Assembly (NCBI RefSeq): GCF_009428905.1 | Contig: NZ_WHYR01000013.1 | Coordinates: 1 to 64,000, forward strand | Reading direction: 5' to 3' | DNA length: 64,000 bases | From: Desulfofundulus thermobenzoicus | Lineage (GTDB): Bacteria; Bacillota; Desulfotomaculia; Desulfotomaculales; Desulfovirgulaceae | Shown here: piece by piece, positions 9,112 through 18,576 of the stretch | How positions within the stretch are numbered: the stretch's first letter is position 1 | Layout of the letters: every line of letters starts with the position of its first letter | Notes under the pieces: generated by a model | Databases searched by the model: none | What the model was told of the DNA's origin: nothing | The model's input: only the letters and a program-made list of their open reading frames with translations | Translations under genes and position numbers: made by a program

Positions 9112-10884
9112 ATGGGCAAAAGTTTATTTGGGAGGCTTTTCCTTTCCTACACCGGTATAATATTCCTTACCCTGGTGGTAATCAGCCTGGTTCTCTCCGC
9201 CCTTTTCAACAGCTTTTATTACACCAGCAAGGAAAAAGAACTGGTCAGCCAGGGCCAGGAAATTGCCGGCCTGCTAAGCGCTTCGCCAAAAGAGCCGCAA
9301 AACCAGGAGGCAGTTGATTTAATATTAAGAACTTTACGTTCCCGTAGTAAAACCCGTATTATCGTCATTGACCGGGAAGGATTGAACCTGGCCAGCAATG
9401 AGGGCTCTTCCCCCTACCCCGGTCTGCGCCTGGAGCCGGCAGAAAGCCAGGGTCTACTGCAGGGGAAAGTGATTACCTGGCGAAGGCACAACCCCCGGCT
9501 GAACGAGACCATTCTGGCGGCGGCAGTACCTTTTTCGGTAGGGGAACAGGTTGGCGGCGCCATTTTGCTTTTTACCCCCGTGGCCGACACCCGGGAAACC
9601 ATCACAGCCGTGCGCCGGTTAATCCTGTATGCAGCCGGGGTGGCTATTTTTCTGGCGCTCATTCCGGGGTATCTCCTCTCCCGCTCCATATCCCGGCCCA
9701 TCCGGCATATGAGCGCCCTTACCCTGGAGATGGCCCGGGGCAACTTCCACCAGCAGGTGCCCATAACCTCCCGGGACGAAATCGGCCAGCTGGCCGAAAA
9801 TTTTAACCATCTGGCCATTAAGCTGGAGCAAACGGTAAACACCCTGCTCAAAGAAAAAACGAAGAACGAAAGTATCCTGGCGAACCTGGCTGAAGGAGTT
9901 ATCGCCACCGACCGGCAGGGCCGGGTGATTTTGCTCAACCCCGGGGCCGAGCGTGTTCTGGAGCTGAAGCAGGATGAGGTTCTTCACCGGTCCCTGGAGG
10001 AGATAAAAGATTGCCCGTCCCTGGGCGCCCTTTTCCGGGATGCCATGGCTGCCGGTGAACAACGATGGGGCGAATTGACCATGACCGGCGGGAAACTCGT
10101 TCTGCTGGCCAGGGTTGCACCCCTTTGGGAAGAGAAAAAGGGGATTTACGGTGCGGTGGGTGTGCTCCAGGATATTACCGAATTTAAAAAAACAGAACAA
10201 CTCCGCCGCGACCTGATTGCCGACGTCTCCCACGAACTGCGTACTCCCCTCACCTCCATCCAGGGATTCTGCGAGGCCCTCCTTGATGGAGTGGAAGAGG
10301 ACAGGGTGGCCCAGGAGGAGTGTTTAAAAATGATTCACCGGGAAAGTTTACGTTTAAACCAGTTAATTAACGAACTTCTGGATCTGGCCCGGCTGGAGGC
10401 TGGAAAAGTCAATTGGGAGCTCAATCCCATCGAGGTGCCCGATTTATTCGCCGGAGTTTTATTCAAGTTAAAACCGCAACTGGCCGAAAAACAGATCCGG
10501 GTGGAGCAGGAAATTACCCCCGGTGTTCCCGTGGTACCGGGAAATGCCGGGCGCATCGAACAAGTATTGAGCAACCTCCTGGAAAACGCCATCCGCTTTT
10601 CACCGCCGGGCGGGGTAATTAAAATGCAGGCCACTTACAATGAAAACGAAGTAAGTATCAGCGTCAGCGACCAGGGCCCGGGCATTCCCGGGGAAGAGCT
10701 TCCTTTCATCTGGGAGCGTTTTTATCGGGTGGAAAAATCCCGCTCCCGCGCCCTGGGCGGGACCGGTCTGGGCCTGGCCATAGTAAAACAAATCGTGGAA
10801 AACCACGGGGGGAAGGTGGCCGTAATCAGCCGGCAGGGAACGGGTTCCACCTTCAGCTTTACCCTGCCACTGGCGCCGTCGTAA
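9112..10884 (+). CDS. Sensor histidine kinase (PhoR/ResE-like)
   Basis: A 590-residue membrane kinase. It has TM1 (about 13-36), an extracytoplasmic sensor (37-168), TM2 (about 169-190), a HAMP domain (191-243), a PAS domain (250-360), HisKA with phospho-accepting His-374 (DVSHELRTPL) and HATPase_c with N box (NLLENAIRF) and G boxes (DQGPGIP, GGTGLGLAIV). It should phosphorylate the response regulator encoded just upstream. The next genes encode a MacA/MacB-like efflux system starting 141 bp later, so envelope stress or a toxic compound is a plausible signal (inference). Confidence 0.92.
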   Translation: MGKSLFGRLFLSYTGIIFLTLVVISLVLSALFNSFYYTSKEKELVSQGQEIAGLLSASPKEPQNQEAVDLILRTLRSRSKTRIIVIDREGLNLASNEGSSPYPGLRLEPAESQGLLQGKVITWRRHNPRLNETILAAAVPFSVGEQVGGAILLFTPVADTRETITAVRRLILYAAGVAIFLALIPGYLLSRSISRPIRHMSALTLEMARGNFHQQVPITSRDEIGQLAENFNHLAIKLEQTVNTLLKEKTKNESILANLAEGVIATDRQGRVILLNPGAERVLELKQDEVLHRSLEEIKDCPSLGALFRDAMAAGEQRWGELTMTGGKLVLLARVAPLWEEKKGIYGAVGVLQDITEFKKTEQLRRDLIADVSHELRTPLTSIQGFCEALLDGVEEDRVAQEECLKMIHRESLRLNQLINELLDLARLEAGKVNWELNPIEVPDLFAGVLFKLKPQLAEKQIRVEQEITPGVPVVPGNAGRIEQVLSNLLENAIRFSPPGGVIKMQATYNENEVSISVSDQGPGIPGEELPFIWERFYRVEKSRSRALGGTGLGLAIVKQIVENHGGKVAVISRQGTGSTFSFTLPLAPS

Positions 10885-11025
10885 ACCGGATGGTTAGTGG
10901 CCTGGTGCCGGACGGGAAAAGTCAATATCCTGAAAAACGAGGAAATAAGGGCGTGCTCGAATTCTCCATTTTTTAACAAAAGCCGGAGAGGAGATCCGCT
11001 CAAAATTATAGAAAGAGGGTTTGTT

Positions 11026-12537
11026 ATGGCGACAGTGACGGGAGCGGCTAAAGGAGGCTTCTTCAGCAACAAGAAAATAATATGGGCGGCGGTGGTTTTT
11101 CTACTTTTGATTATCGCCGCCGGGTGGTACTGGTGGGCCCGCGGGCATCGGAAGTCTCCAGATTACCTGACGGTTGCTGCCAGTAAAGGGAGCATTGTGG
11201 AGGCTGTGAGCGCCTCCGGGAAAATTGAAGCATTACATAGCATCGGCCTCAGTTTTAAAAATCCGGGAACGATTAAGGCGATATATGTCAAAGAAGGCCA
11301 GAGCGTAAAAGCCGGCCAGCTCCTGGCCCTCCAGGACGCAACCGATCTGGAGCTTCAGGTGAAGCAGGCCCAGGCGAACCTGGACAATGCCCTGGCCAGG
11401 CTGCAAAGCCTGCAAGCCGGGCCCCTGGCCACCGACGTGACCCAGGCCGAGGCGAGCGTGGAGCAGGCCCAGGCGGAATACGACAATGCCCAGGATACTT
11501 TAAAACGCAACCAGGCCCTTTACGATGCCGGCGCCCTGTCGGAAATCGACCTGAACAATGCCCGCAAGGCTGCAGCGACGGCGGCAGGCAACCTGAAAAA
11601 AGCCCGGGCAGCCCTGGAAGCCTTGAAAAACGGCAGCCGGCCGGAGGATATAGCCGCCGCCCAGGCCCAGGTAGAAGCGGCCCGGGCCCAACTGGAACTG
11701 GCCCGGAATAACCTGGCAGCCACGGAGATCCGGGCGCCGTGGGATGGTATTGTCACCAACGTCAACGGGCAGGCGGGCCAGCGCGTGGGCAGTAATACCA
11801 GCGCCACCGATCCTTCTAATAGTTTTATCTTTTTAATCTCCCCCGAGCTCCAGCTACGGGTGCAGGTCAATGAAGCCGACATCAACAAGGTCAAGGTGGG
11901 GCAGGACGTGGAGTTTACGGTCAACGCCATGTCCGACCGCACATTCAATGGCAAGGTGGCTGCCATTGCACCCCAGGCCCAAACCGTTTCCAACATCCAG
12001 CTTTATGACGTGCTGGTAAACGTAGGCGACGGGGGCGCGTCTCTAAAGGCCGGCGAAACGGCCAGTGTGACCATAATTATTAACCGCAAAGATAACGTTA
12101 TCACCATCCCGCGGGCGGCCATCGCCTATGCCCAGGGCTACCTCTCCCGGGCCGCCCAGTCCGCCGGCGGCCGGGCAACTTCGTCAGGAAGGACCTTCAG
12201 TGGAGGCAACCCGGGTGGTAGAAGTGCCCAGGGAACTGTCGGGCCAGCGACAGGTATCCCTTCTAACGGAACTCCCCGGTCCGGGGAAAACCAGGCCGTA
12301 ATACTGGTGCTGGAAGGGGGGCAGCCGGTAAAGCGCCAGGTGGTAACCGGCGCCAGCGACGAGCGCAATATCGAAGTAGTCAGTGGTTTGACGGCAGGGG
12401 AACAGGTCGTAGTCGGCACTGGTAGCGCCGGGAATACGAGCAGTACCGGTAATACGGGGAGTACGGGCCGGGCGAACAGCGGCGGCAACCGCACCGGCGG
12501 ACCCCAACAACCAGTCATGTTTTTCAGGGGGAGATAA
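11026..12537 (+). CDS. HlyD/MacA-type membrane fusion protein
   Basis: A 503-residue periplasmic-adaptor-like protein. It has an N-terminal membrane anchor (about residues 23-42), a biotinyl-lipoyl half (VKEGQSVKAGQLLALQD), a long alpha-helical hairpin rich in Ala/Gln (about 110-220, coiled coil), the second lipoyl half (ATEIRAPWDGIV) and beta-barrel segments. The C-terminal part carries a low-complexity Gly/Ser/Thr stretch with GNTGSTG-like repeats. ATG at 11026 follows GAAAGAGGG with 6 nt spacing. It is encoded 2 bp before the ATPase gene and works with it and the FtsX-like permease. Confidence 0.88.
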   Translation: MATVTGAAKGGFFSNKKIIWAAVVFLLLIIAAGWYWWARGHRKSPDYLTVAASKGSIVEAVSASGKIEALHSIGLSFKNPGTIKAIYVKEGQSVKAGQLLALQDATDLELQVKQAQANLDNALARLQSLQAGPLATDVTQAEASVEQAQAEYDNAQDTLKRNQALYDAGALSEIDLNNARKAAATAAGNLKKARAALEALKNGSRPEDIAAAQAQVEAARAQLELARNNLAATEIRAPWDGIVTNVNGQAGQRVGSNTSATDPSNSFIFLISPELQLRVQVNEADINKVKVGQDVEFTVNAMSDRTFNGKVAAIAPQAQTVSNIQLYDVLVNVGDGGASLKAGETASVTIIINRKDNVITIPRAAIAYAQGYLSRAAQSAGGRATSSGRTFSGGNPGGRSAQGTVGPATGIPSNGTPRSGENQAVILVLEGGQPVKRQVVTGASDERNIEVVSGLTAGEQVVVGTGSAGNTSSTGNTGSTGRANSGGNRTGGPQQPVMFFRGR

Positions 12538-12539
12538 AG

Positions 12540-13283
12540 ATGGCCCACCCCGTTATCCAGCTTAAAGGAGTCACGCGGGTTTACTCCCCGGGATCAAGCC
12601 AGGTATGGGCCCTGCGGGGCATCAATTTGACAATAATCGAGGGGGAAATGGTGGCGATCATGGGGGCCTCCGGTTCAGGCAAGTCCACGTTGATGCACAT
12701 CCTCGGCTGCCTGGATCGCCCCACCAGCGGCCAGTACCTCTTCGCCAACCAGGATGTCACTGGTATGACGCCAGATCAGCTGGCCCGGGTGCGCAACCGG
12801 GAGATCGGTTTCATCTTCCAGAGCTTTAATCTCCTCAGCAATGCTCCGGCGTGGGAAAATGTGTGCTTGCCCTTAATTTACGCCGGGGTCCCGCGACCGG
12901 TAATGATCCAGAAGGCCATGGCCATGCTGGCCAGGGTCGGTCTTAAGGGGCGGGAGGAACACCTGCCCAACCAGCTTTCCGGCGGACAGCAGCAGCGGGT
13001 GGCCATCGCCCGGGCCCTGGTCAACGAGCCTTCCATCATCCTGGCCGATGAACCGACAGGAGCCCTGGATACCCGCACCAGTATCGAGATCATGTCCCTC
13101 CTCCAGCAGCTCCATCGGGAGAAAGGCCTAACCATTGTCATCGTTACTCACGAACCCGACATTGCCGCTTACTGCCAGCGGCTGGTACGGATCCGTGACG
13201 GCCAGATTATTGAAGATCGGCCCGTGCAAAAGCCGCGCCTGGCCGACCGGGAACTGGCAGCATTACCAAAGGAGGAGAATTAA
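12540..13283 (+). CDS. MacB/LolD-type ABC transporter ATP-binding protein
   Basis: A 247-residue ATPase with Walker [10 protein letters not shown] (residues 42-50), signature LSGGQQQR, Walker [12 protein letters not shown] and the H-loop VTHEPD. The MacB/LolD subfamily powers mechanotransmission or export rather than import. ATG at 12540 follows AGGGGGAG. It sits between the fusion protein (2 bp gap) and the permease (3 bp gap) in one operon, downstream of the two-component system. Confidence 0.92.
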   Translation: MAHPVIQLKGVTRVYSPGSSQVWALRGINLTIIEGEMVAIMGASGSGKSTLMHILGCLDRPTSGQYLFANQDVTGMTPDQLARVRNREIGFIFQSFNLLSNAPAWENVCLPLIYAGVPRPVMIQKAMAMLARVGLKGREEHLPNQLSGGQQQRVAIARALVNEPSIILADEPTGALDTRTSIEIMSLLQQLHREKGLTIVIVTHEPDIAAYCQRLVRIRDGQIIEDRPVQKPRLADRELAALPKEEN

Positions 13284-13286
13284 CCC

Positions 13287-14513
13287 TTGAACCTCTATGC
13301 CGCCCTTACAGTTGCCTGGCGAAGCCTGCTGACCAACAAAATGCGTTCTATTTTAACCATGCTGGGTATTATCATTGGCGTGGCTGCCGTGATCATCATG
13401 ATCAGCATCGGCCAGGGGGCCTCGGCCCAGGTAACAAGCAGGATAGCCAGTATGGGCTCCAACCTTCTCCAGGTGAGACCGGCGGCTTCTTTCGGGGCCG
13501 TCCGGGGTGCCGGCGGTGAGGCCAATACCCTGACCCTGGATGACGCCAGGGCTATCGGCGAGCTTCCCCTGGTGCAGAACGTGGCTCCCGAAGCCAGTCG
13601 TCAGGTTACCGCTTCTTTCGGCAGCAGGACCTGGACCACCACCGTTAACGGCACCACGGCAGGGATGCAAGCTATCAAAGGTTGGCAGATGACTGCCGGG
13701 GCTTTCTTTTCTAATGACGACGTTGACCGTGCCGCCCTGGTGGCCGTACTTGGACCAACGGTGGTGGCCAATCTTTTCCCCTCCGGTTTTAACCCCATAG
13801 GCGCTTCCATTATTTTAAATAATTTGCAGTTCACGGTCATTGGCGTCCTGCCGTCCCAGGGAGGCGGCTTCGGCGGTATGGACCAGGACGACATAATCTA
13901 TATTCCAATCACGACCGCCCAGCGGCGCTTTTTAGGTCATGGCGTCGTACCAAACAGCGTGCGGATGATTAATGTCCAGGCCCAGGACACCACCAGCCTG
14001 ACTGCAGTCCAGGAGGAGATTACCTCCCTCCTGCGGCAGCGCCATCACCTGGGGGCCAACCAGGATGACGATTTTCGTATCCAGGATATGACCGCTATCC
14101 TGGATACCGTGGCCGCGACCACCGGTAGTATGACCCTCTTGCTGGCCGGTATAGCCGCCGTTTCCCTCCTGGTCGGCGGCATCGGCATCATGAATATCAT
14201 GCTGGTATCAGTAACCGAGCGCACCAGGGAGATCGGCATTCGCATGGCCGTGGGAGCCACCCGGGGCGCCATCCTCACCCAGTTTCTCGTGGAAGCCATG
14301 ATCTTGAGCCTGGTGGGTGGCTTGATTGGTGTCGCCGGGGGTGTTCTAGGCAGCAGGGTTGTGGCCATGCTGGCCAAATGGCCAACGATCCTCAACCCCA
14401 TGGCGATCCTGCTGGCGATGGGCTTTGCCGCCCTGGTGGGAATCTTCTTCGGCTATTACCCGGCCCGGAAAGCCGCCAACGCCGACCCCATTGAAGCCCT
14501 GCGCTTTGAGTGA
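13287..14513 (+). CDS. MacB-like ABC transporter permease (FtsX fold)
   Basis: A 408-residue permease. TM1 lies at the N-terminus (LTMLGIIIGVAAVIIMISIG), followed by a periplasmic core domain (about 45-275) and three C-terminal helices of the FtsX type (TERTREIGIRMAVGAT is the conserved cytoplasmic turn). TTG at 13287 is supported by GGAGGAG 9 nt upstream. With the fusion protein and ATPase it forms a MacAB-like exporter; in Firmicutes such systems usually handle antimicrobial peptides or lipophilic toxins (family knowledge). Confidence 0.9.
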   Translation: MNLYAALTVAWRSLLTNKMRSILTMLGIIIGVAAVIIMISIGQGASAQVTSRIASMGSNLLQVRPAASFGAVRGAGGEANTLTLDDARAIGELPLVQNVAPEASRQVTASFGSRTWTTTVNGTTAGMQAIKGWQMTAGAFFSNDDVDRAALVAVLGPTVVANLFPSGFNPIGASIILNNLQFTVIGVLPSQGGGFGGMDQDDIIYIPITTAQRRFLGHGVVPNSVRMINVQAQDTTSLTAVQEEITSLLRQRHHLGANQDDDFRIQDMTAILDTVAATTGSMTLLLAGIAAVSLLVGGIGIMNIMLVSVTERTREIGIRMAVGATRGAILTQFLVEAMILSLVGGLIGVAGGVLGSRVVAMLAKWPTILNPMAILLAMGFAALVGIFFGYYPARKAANADPIEALRFE

Positions 14514-14646
14514 CCATTGGTCTGTCGAAGCCCAACTCGTTTCTTTACCCAGTTGACGGTAAGCTGGCCCAGGGCATCAATTATTCGGCGGGTTTTGGGG
14601 TATCTCAATAATTATGGCCGACTGGGGGATATGCGGGGCTATAAGC

Positions 14647-14712
14647 GTATCGACCAGTCCACGTAAACAATGCGAAAAACGGCAAAAGGCCCACCCTCCC
14701 GGTTTTCCGGTG
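14647..14712 (-). pseudogene. Short remnant related to the decayed gene at 24.2-24.4 kb
   Basis: Read on the minus strand the fragment gives ENREGGPFAVFRIVYVD, matching NQEGRPLAGFRSVYVD at the second locus; the DNA also matches (CCACGTAAACA.TGCG, then AAAGGCC..CCCTCC). Stops follow at once. The parent gene is not identified. Confidence 0.4.
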
Positions 14713-14766
14713 ACTTCCCATACTGCACAGGATAGGCGTAATCTTTTGTCTGTTAAATTTTTTACA

Positions 14767-14794
14767 TTGTCGCTAGAAAAAAGTGTGATATAGT
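14767..14794 (+). promoter_or_regulatory. Sigma-A-type promoter of the Crp/Fnr gene
   Basis: TTGTCG (14767-14772), 16-nt spacer, TATAGT (14789-14794), 45 bp before the start codon. Confidence 0.6.
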
Positions 14795-14838
14795 TTAATA
14801 GTCAGCCCGGTACTTATTATTACTGGGGGGAGTAAATA

Positions 14839-15507
14839 ATGGCATTAAAGCACTGTATATGTTTGAAAGATATCCCCCTTTTTGCCAGTGTAACCCCGTC
14901 ATCATTTCACCCCATCTGCCAGGCCGCTACCAAGCGCTACATGCGGCGGGGAGAAATATTATTCCATCAGGGGGATAAAGTGGATGCGGTTTACCTGGTC
15001 AAGGAAGGCAGCTTTAAAATGGTCCGGTTAACCGAGGAAGGCCAGGAAGTGATCTTACAAATCGCCAGCCAGGGTGAAATCATCGGTGAAGCCGCCCTTT
15101 TCCAGGAACAATGCCATCCGGCAACCGCCATAGCCCTTGAAGACGCCAAGATCTGCCACATCAACCGCCGGCTGTTGGAGGAAATAATTAAAAAGACGCC
15201 GGATCTGGCCTGGCAGGTTATCGCCAGCCTGGGGAGCAGGCTTTATGCCACCTGGGAACAGATGACCGAACTGAATACCCTGACCACCCGGGAGAAGGTA
15301 TTAAGCTTACTGGTGCGGCTGGCCCGGGAACATGGAGAAGTATGCCCGGAAGGCACACGGATCAGGTTCCATCTTACCCAGCAGGAAATAGCCTCCATGG
15401 TGGGAGCTTCCCGGGTAATGGTGGCTCAGGCGCTGAAAGAATTGATCACCAGCAACTATCTTTGCCGGGAAGAAAAATACTACGTCTTGAGGGACCGTTG
15501 CTTTTAA
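14839..15507 (+). CDS. Crp/Fnr-family transcriptional regulator
   Basis: A 222-residue regulator. An N-terminal cyclic-nucleotide-like beta-roll (about 10-125; GEILFHQGDKVDAVYLVKEG) leads to a long dimerisation helix and a C-terminal winged helix with recognition helix in LTQQEIASMVGASRVMVAQ. Seven cysteines are present, including C6 and C8, but they do not form the spacing of the FNR [4Fe-4S] cluster, so the effector is unclear. ATG at 14839 follows a strong GGGGGGAG site. A PNPOx-fold gene follows 113 bp downstream and may be its target. Confidence 0.88.
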   Translation: MALKHCICLKDIPLFASVTPSSFHPICQAATKRYMRRGEILFHQGDKVDAVYLVKEGSFKMVRLTEEGQEVILQIASQGEIIGEAALFQEQCHPATAIALEDAKICHINRRLLEEIIKKTPDLAWQVIASLGSRLYATWEQMTELNTLTTREKVLSLLVRLAREHGEVCPEGTRIRFHLTQQEIASMVGASRVMVAQALKELITSNYLCREEKYYVLRDRCF

Positions 15508-15620
15508 CCGGCTTCAAAGAAACTGTCACAAAAGGTGCCAAATGTAAAATCTTTTACAGCCCCCTCCCCCGCCGGGCGTTAAACTGGAAACAAGCTTACT
15601 TTACGGGGAGGTGATAAAAA

Positions 15621-15953
15621 ATGGGCTGTGGTTGCGAAGCTGGTTGTGGTGCGGTTTTGACCCCGGAAATCAAAAAGGTCATTGCCGAATCGCCTTTCCT
15701 GGCATTGAACACCATTTCCAAAGATGGACAACCCCACCTGATTGTAGTCGGTCAGGCAAAGGACGTCCGGGAAGACGATACGCTGGTCTTCGGCGTATAC
15801 AAGATGGTCAAAACCCGCCAGAACCTGTCTGAAACAGGCCTGATGCAGGTGGCGGCGGTATCCGGCAAAGTCGGTTATCGTTTAACCGGTAAAGCCACTG
15901 CCAGAGACGACGAGGTATTGTTCAAAGTAGAAAAAGCCGAAGCCCTGCTCTAG
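15621..15953 (+). CDS. Pyridoxamine 5'-phosphate oxidase-fold protein with Cys-rich N-terminus
   Basis: A 110-residue small flavin-binding-fold protein. FLALNTISKDGQPHLIVVG is the classic first strand pair of PNPOx-like domains. The N-terminus MGCGCEAGCGA has three cysteines in a CxC..C arrangement that could bind metal. ATG at 15621 is 9 nt after GGGGAGGTG. Substrate and cofactor are unknown; in anaerobic Firmicutes such proteins are often put in redox or oxygen defence (family knowledge, not shown here). A terminator follows immediately. Confidence 0.75.
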   Translation: MGCGCEAGCGAVLTPEIKKVIAESPFLALNTISKDGQPHLIVVGQAKDVREDDTLVFGVYKMVKTRQNLSETGLMQVAAVSGKVGYRLTGKATARDDEVLFKVEKAEALL

Positions 15954-15980
15954 CTTTCAACACAGCACATCCCGATGCAG

Positions 15981-16010
15981 AAAGGCCCCCTTTCCAGCGG
16001 GGGGCCTTTT
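15981..16010 (+). terminator. Rho-independent terminator
   Basis: AAAGGCCCCC (15981-15990), loop TTTCCAGC, then GGGGGCCTTTT. A strong GC stem followed by T residues, 28 bp after the PNPOx-fold gene. Confidence 0.88.
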
Positions 16011-16143
16011 GGCATTTACACCAAAGACAGCGTCGTAGTAAGCAGGAAAAGCTCATAACCAAGTAAATCGGCTTCGCTTCAATGAGGCGACGCCCCGATG
16101 GCAGACAGGCCCAGACTCCCGGCAAAAATTTGTAATTCCCCCG

Positions 16144-16743
16144 TCAACACGGTTTGTCCACCTCTTCTAATAACAATCGTATGTTGCAGCGCAGATTCTC
16201 CAGATCCACCTGACGGATTTCCACCGGAACTTGTGTGTAATCAAAAAACTCGAGGATTTTTTCCTCATCCAGCGGCGTTATCCCCGTATCCAACAACAGA
16301 ATACGGTCATACATACCGAAATTTTGCCGGGCGTCAATGCTGTCCCAACCCAGTCCCTCAACGAATATTTGTTTCCAGTTTTCCAGCCACCCGGGCGTCA
16401 GGTAAAAAGTTTTGGCTTCTTTTTCGATGGCTGCCATGTCTTCCCCCAGCAACAGTTCGATACAGTTAACGGCCGGAGAGATCTTAGCCCCATATTCGCC
16501 CACCAGGGATTCTATTTCCGGGTGACAGAGCCGGCCATAAACGATCAGGGGCCTTTTACCTTCCCCCGCCGTCGCGGACAGAGCGCTGGCCAGGGCTTGT
16601 TTCAGTTTATCCAAATCCACATGCAATGCGGGTTCCAGGTAAAACCTTGGCAGGTCATCTTCCCCGCTGTCCGCTGCAAGTTCGGCAAATAAATGCTCCA
16701 GCTCCGGACGCAGGATGGCACAGCAAATCAAGCACCGGTCCAT
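16144..16743 (-). CDS. DUF1638 domain protein
   Basis: A 199-residue soluble protein matching DUF1638 by its MDRCLICCAILRPEL opening and the conserved CHPEIESLV, VNCIELLLGED and FYLTPGWLENW segments. The function is not established; the family is common in methanogens and anaerobes that carry corrinoid methyltransferases (family knowledge). ATG at 16743 lies behind GGGGGGAT; an in-frame start twelve codons upstream lacks a site. It is a single gene facing away from its neighbours. Confidence 0.7.
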   Translation of the reverse strand: MDRCLICCAILRPELEHLFAELAADSGEDDLPRFYLEPALHVDLDKLKQALASALSATAGEGKRPLIVYGRLCHPEIESLVGEYGAKISPAVNCIELLLGEDMAAIEKEAKTFYLTPGWLENWKQIFVEGLGWDSIDARQNFGMYDRILLLDTGITPLDEEKILEFFDYTQVPVEIRQVDLENLRCNIRLLLEEVDKPC

Positions 16744-16907
16744 GATTATCCCCCCAGTGTTTTTCCCAAATTTTATCACAATTAATTATTTATCTGTGCT
16801 AAATATTTTACAACAGGTATAAATACCGCGCAAATTCAGTGCCGCGCTATCCAGATATGTGCTACATTGGATATGGGTTGACATATTGGGAATAGCTGGG
16901 ATATAAA

Positions 16908-16938
16908 TCAACCACCCGGGCTTGCCCCAGGTGGTTGA
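16908..16938. other. Inverted repeat hairpin
   Basis: TCAACCACC (16908-16916) and GGTGGTTGA (16930-16938) with a 13-nt C/G-rich loop, between the DUF1638 gene and the DUF2442 gene. No T run on either side, so it is more likely structural or an operator than a terminator. Confidence 0.4.
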
Positions 16939-17047
16939 GCATCCACAGCGCTCCCCTTATAAAGGAAATTGCCACATCAACAGAATAAGGGGGAACAGCT
17001 GTGTATATACAGCATTACGCTGCAGAAAGCAAGCCATCTGCAATATG

Positions 17048-17347
17048 TCAACCCCTTGACAACCTTGACAACGTAGCACAGGTAATATCTTCAGCATTAT
17101 ACAACCGCCAGGGATCAATGGTCAGACATTCCGATGCATCTCTTTTCCCGGTCAGATCCCATGCCGCCGTGTTATCTAATATGGTCAGGGCGTTTTTAAA
17201 TAAATCTTTATTCTTCAAAGGTTCAAAAACCCCGGTCAACTTATCTCTCATATGATATCTGGTTACCTTACCGTCAACAAACTGGCATATAATTGTATAG
17301 TCATCCGTTTTATCGGCGTACACCTGGATAAGCGCTGGCGGAATCAT
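17048..17347 (-). CDS. DUF2442 domain protein
   Basis: A 99-residue protein with the DUF2442 pattern (ALIQVYADKTDDYTIICQF, then VFEPLKNKDLF and the terminal TIDPWRLYN block). ATG at 17347 follows AGAGGTG. It is the second gene of a two-gene unit with the DUF4160 protein, whose stop lies 13 bp upstream. This neighbouring of DUF4160 and DUF2442 is common in bacteria and has the size and layout of a toxin-antitoxin pair, but a toxin role is only inference. Confidence 0.7.
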   Translation of the reverse strand: MIPPALIQVYADKTDDYTIICQFVDGKVTRYHMRDKLTGVFEPLKNKDLFKNALTILDNTAAWDLTGKRDASECLTIDPWRLYNAEDITCATLSRLSRG

Positions 17348-17360
17348 TCTCTTCACCTCT

Positions 17361-17621
17361 TTACCGGAGAGGATCAATTTTAAAGAGTTCTTTTTTATGA
17401 TATGCGTTATGCCAGTTATCCATCAATTCATCCTGGTGCAGCAACGTCCAAGCTATAACCAGACTCGCCTGTTTCTTAGGAAGTTCCCCTTTGATTATCA
17501 CCGCTTTTTGAATATCTACCACCGCATGATAATCTCCATATTCAACGTGAAAATGGGGCGGCAAGTGTTCATCATAATACATGGATATTTTAATTCCGTA
17601 AAACCAGCTTATTTGAACCAA
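17361..17621 (-). CDS. DUF4160 domain protein
   Basis: An 86-residue protein with the diagnostic block YGIKISMYYDEHLPPHFHVE and the C-terminal LVIAWTLLHQDELMDNWH. TTG at 17621 (15 nt after the start of GGAGGTGG, 6 nt after its end) is chosen; the longer open frame upstream has no family similarity. It precedes the DUF2442 gene by 13 bp on the same strand. Confidence 0.75.
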   Translation of the reverse strand: MVQISWFYGIKISMYYDEHLPPHFHVEYGDYHAVVDIQKAVIIKGELPKKQASLVIAWTLLHQDELMDNWHNAYHKKELFKIDPLR

Positions 17622-17823
17622 GGGAAGCCACCTCCGGGATAAATTATACTCGATATACTTTGCTCCGGCAACCGAAAACAATAACGGGATTTTTTCAGCC
17701 CCTGTAAAAAAGTGGAGACGGGAATATCTTCCCCTGACCGCTCTGACCTGGGAGCGAGCTTCTTCCCTGTGGATACCAGGTAGCACCGGTGGACAGCAGG
17801 CGATAGCGCGGGAGCATGACAGT

Positions 17824-18576
17824 TTATACCGGTACCACTACCGGTATGTTCGCCAGCCTTTCCACCGCCACCGGCACACCGTAGACGCCGGTGATGTTTT
17901 CCGGCGTCATGATTTCCATTCCCCCGCAGGCAAAGACGGTCCTGTTTTTCTGGAGCAGGAATTTATCTGCAAACCGCAAAGCAAGGTTAAGGTCGTGCAT
18001 TACCACCACCGCCGCAATGTTTTGCTCCCCGACCGCCCGTTTCACCGTTTTCAAAACCTCGAGTTGATTTTTCAAATCCAGGTTGCTGGTGGGTTCGTCC
18101 AGCAAAAGAACCCGTGGTTCCTGGGCCAGGGCCCTGGCAATGACCACCTTTTGCAGTTCTCCCCCGCTCAATTCATCCAGGTAGCGCAGGGAAAATTCCT
18201 CCAGGCCAAGAATGCCCAACACATTCCGGACGATTTCCAGGTCCCTTACCGTTGTACCCCACTTGATGTGAGGTTTCCGTCCCAAAAGCACGGCGTCGAA
18301 AACCGTAAAACGGGTGCTCTCGTATCTTTGCGCCACGTACCCAAGGCGGCGGGCAACTTCCCGTGGGTTAAGCGCAAACAGATCTTCTTTTTCAATGAGA
18401 ATTGTTCCCGTTTGCGGTTTTAAAATCCTGTTCAGACACTTGAGCAGGGTGGACTTTCCGGCACCGTTGTTACCCAGGATGGAAAAGAGCTCTCCCCGGT
18501 TGACTGCAAATTTGATATCCCTTAACACAGGCCGGCTGTGGTAGCTGAATTCCACCCCGTCTACCGACAAGATCAT
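17824..18576 (-). CDS. Iron-siderophore/cobalamin-type ABC transporter ATP-binding protein
   Basis: A 250-residue FepC/BtuD-type ATPase. Walker A is GNNGAGKST (about residues 35-43), signature LSGGELQK, Walker B VLLLDEPTSNLD, H-loop MHDLN. The start ATG overlaps the stop of the permease gene by 4 bp (18573-18576), the usual coupling. Substrate could be a ferric chelate, cobalamin or another metal complex; the abundance of corrinoid genes nearby keeps B12 open. The adjacent binding-protein gene has been lost except for a 3' scar at 19709-19790. Confidence 0.88.
   Translation of the reverse strand: MILSVDGVEFSYHSRPVLRDIKFAVNRGELFSILGNNGAGKSTLLKCLNRILKPQTGTILIEKEDLFALNPREVARRLGYVAQRYESTRFTVFDAVLLGRKPHIKWGTTVRDLEIVRNVLGILGLEEFSLRYLDELSGGELQKVVIARALAQEPRVLLLDEPTSNLDLKNQLEVLKTVKRAVGEQNIAAVVVMHDLNLALRFADKFLLQKNRTVFACGGMEIMTPENITGVYGVPVAVERLANIPVVVPV

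Larger units (their letters stand above)
14514..14838. other. Intergenic region with a decayed coding fragment
   Basis: About 325 bp. The segment 14647-14712 is related to the remnant at 24367-24422 (see that entry). The rest up to the promoter at 14767 shows no intact gene. Confidence 0.45.
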
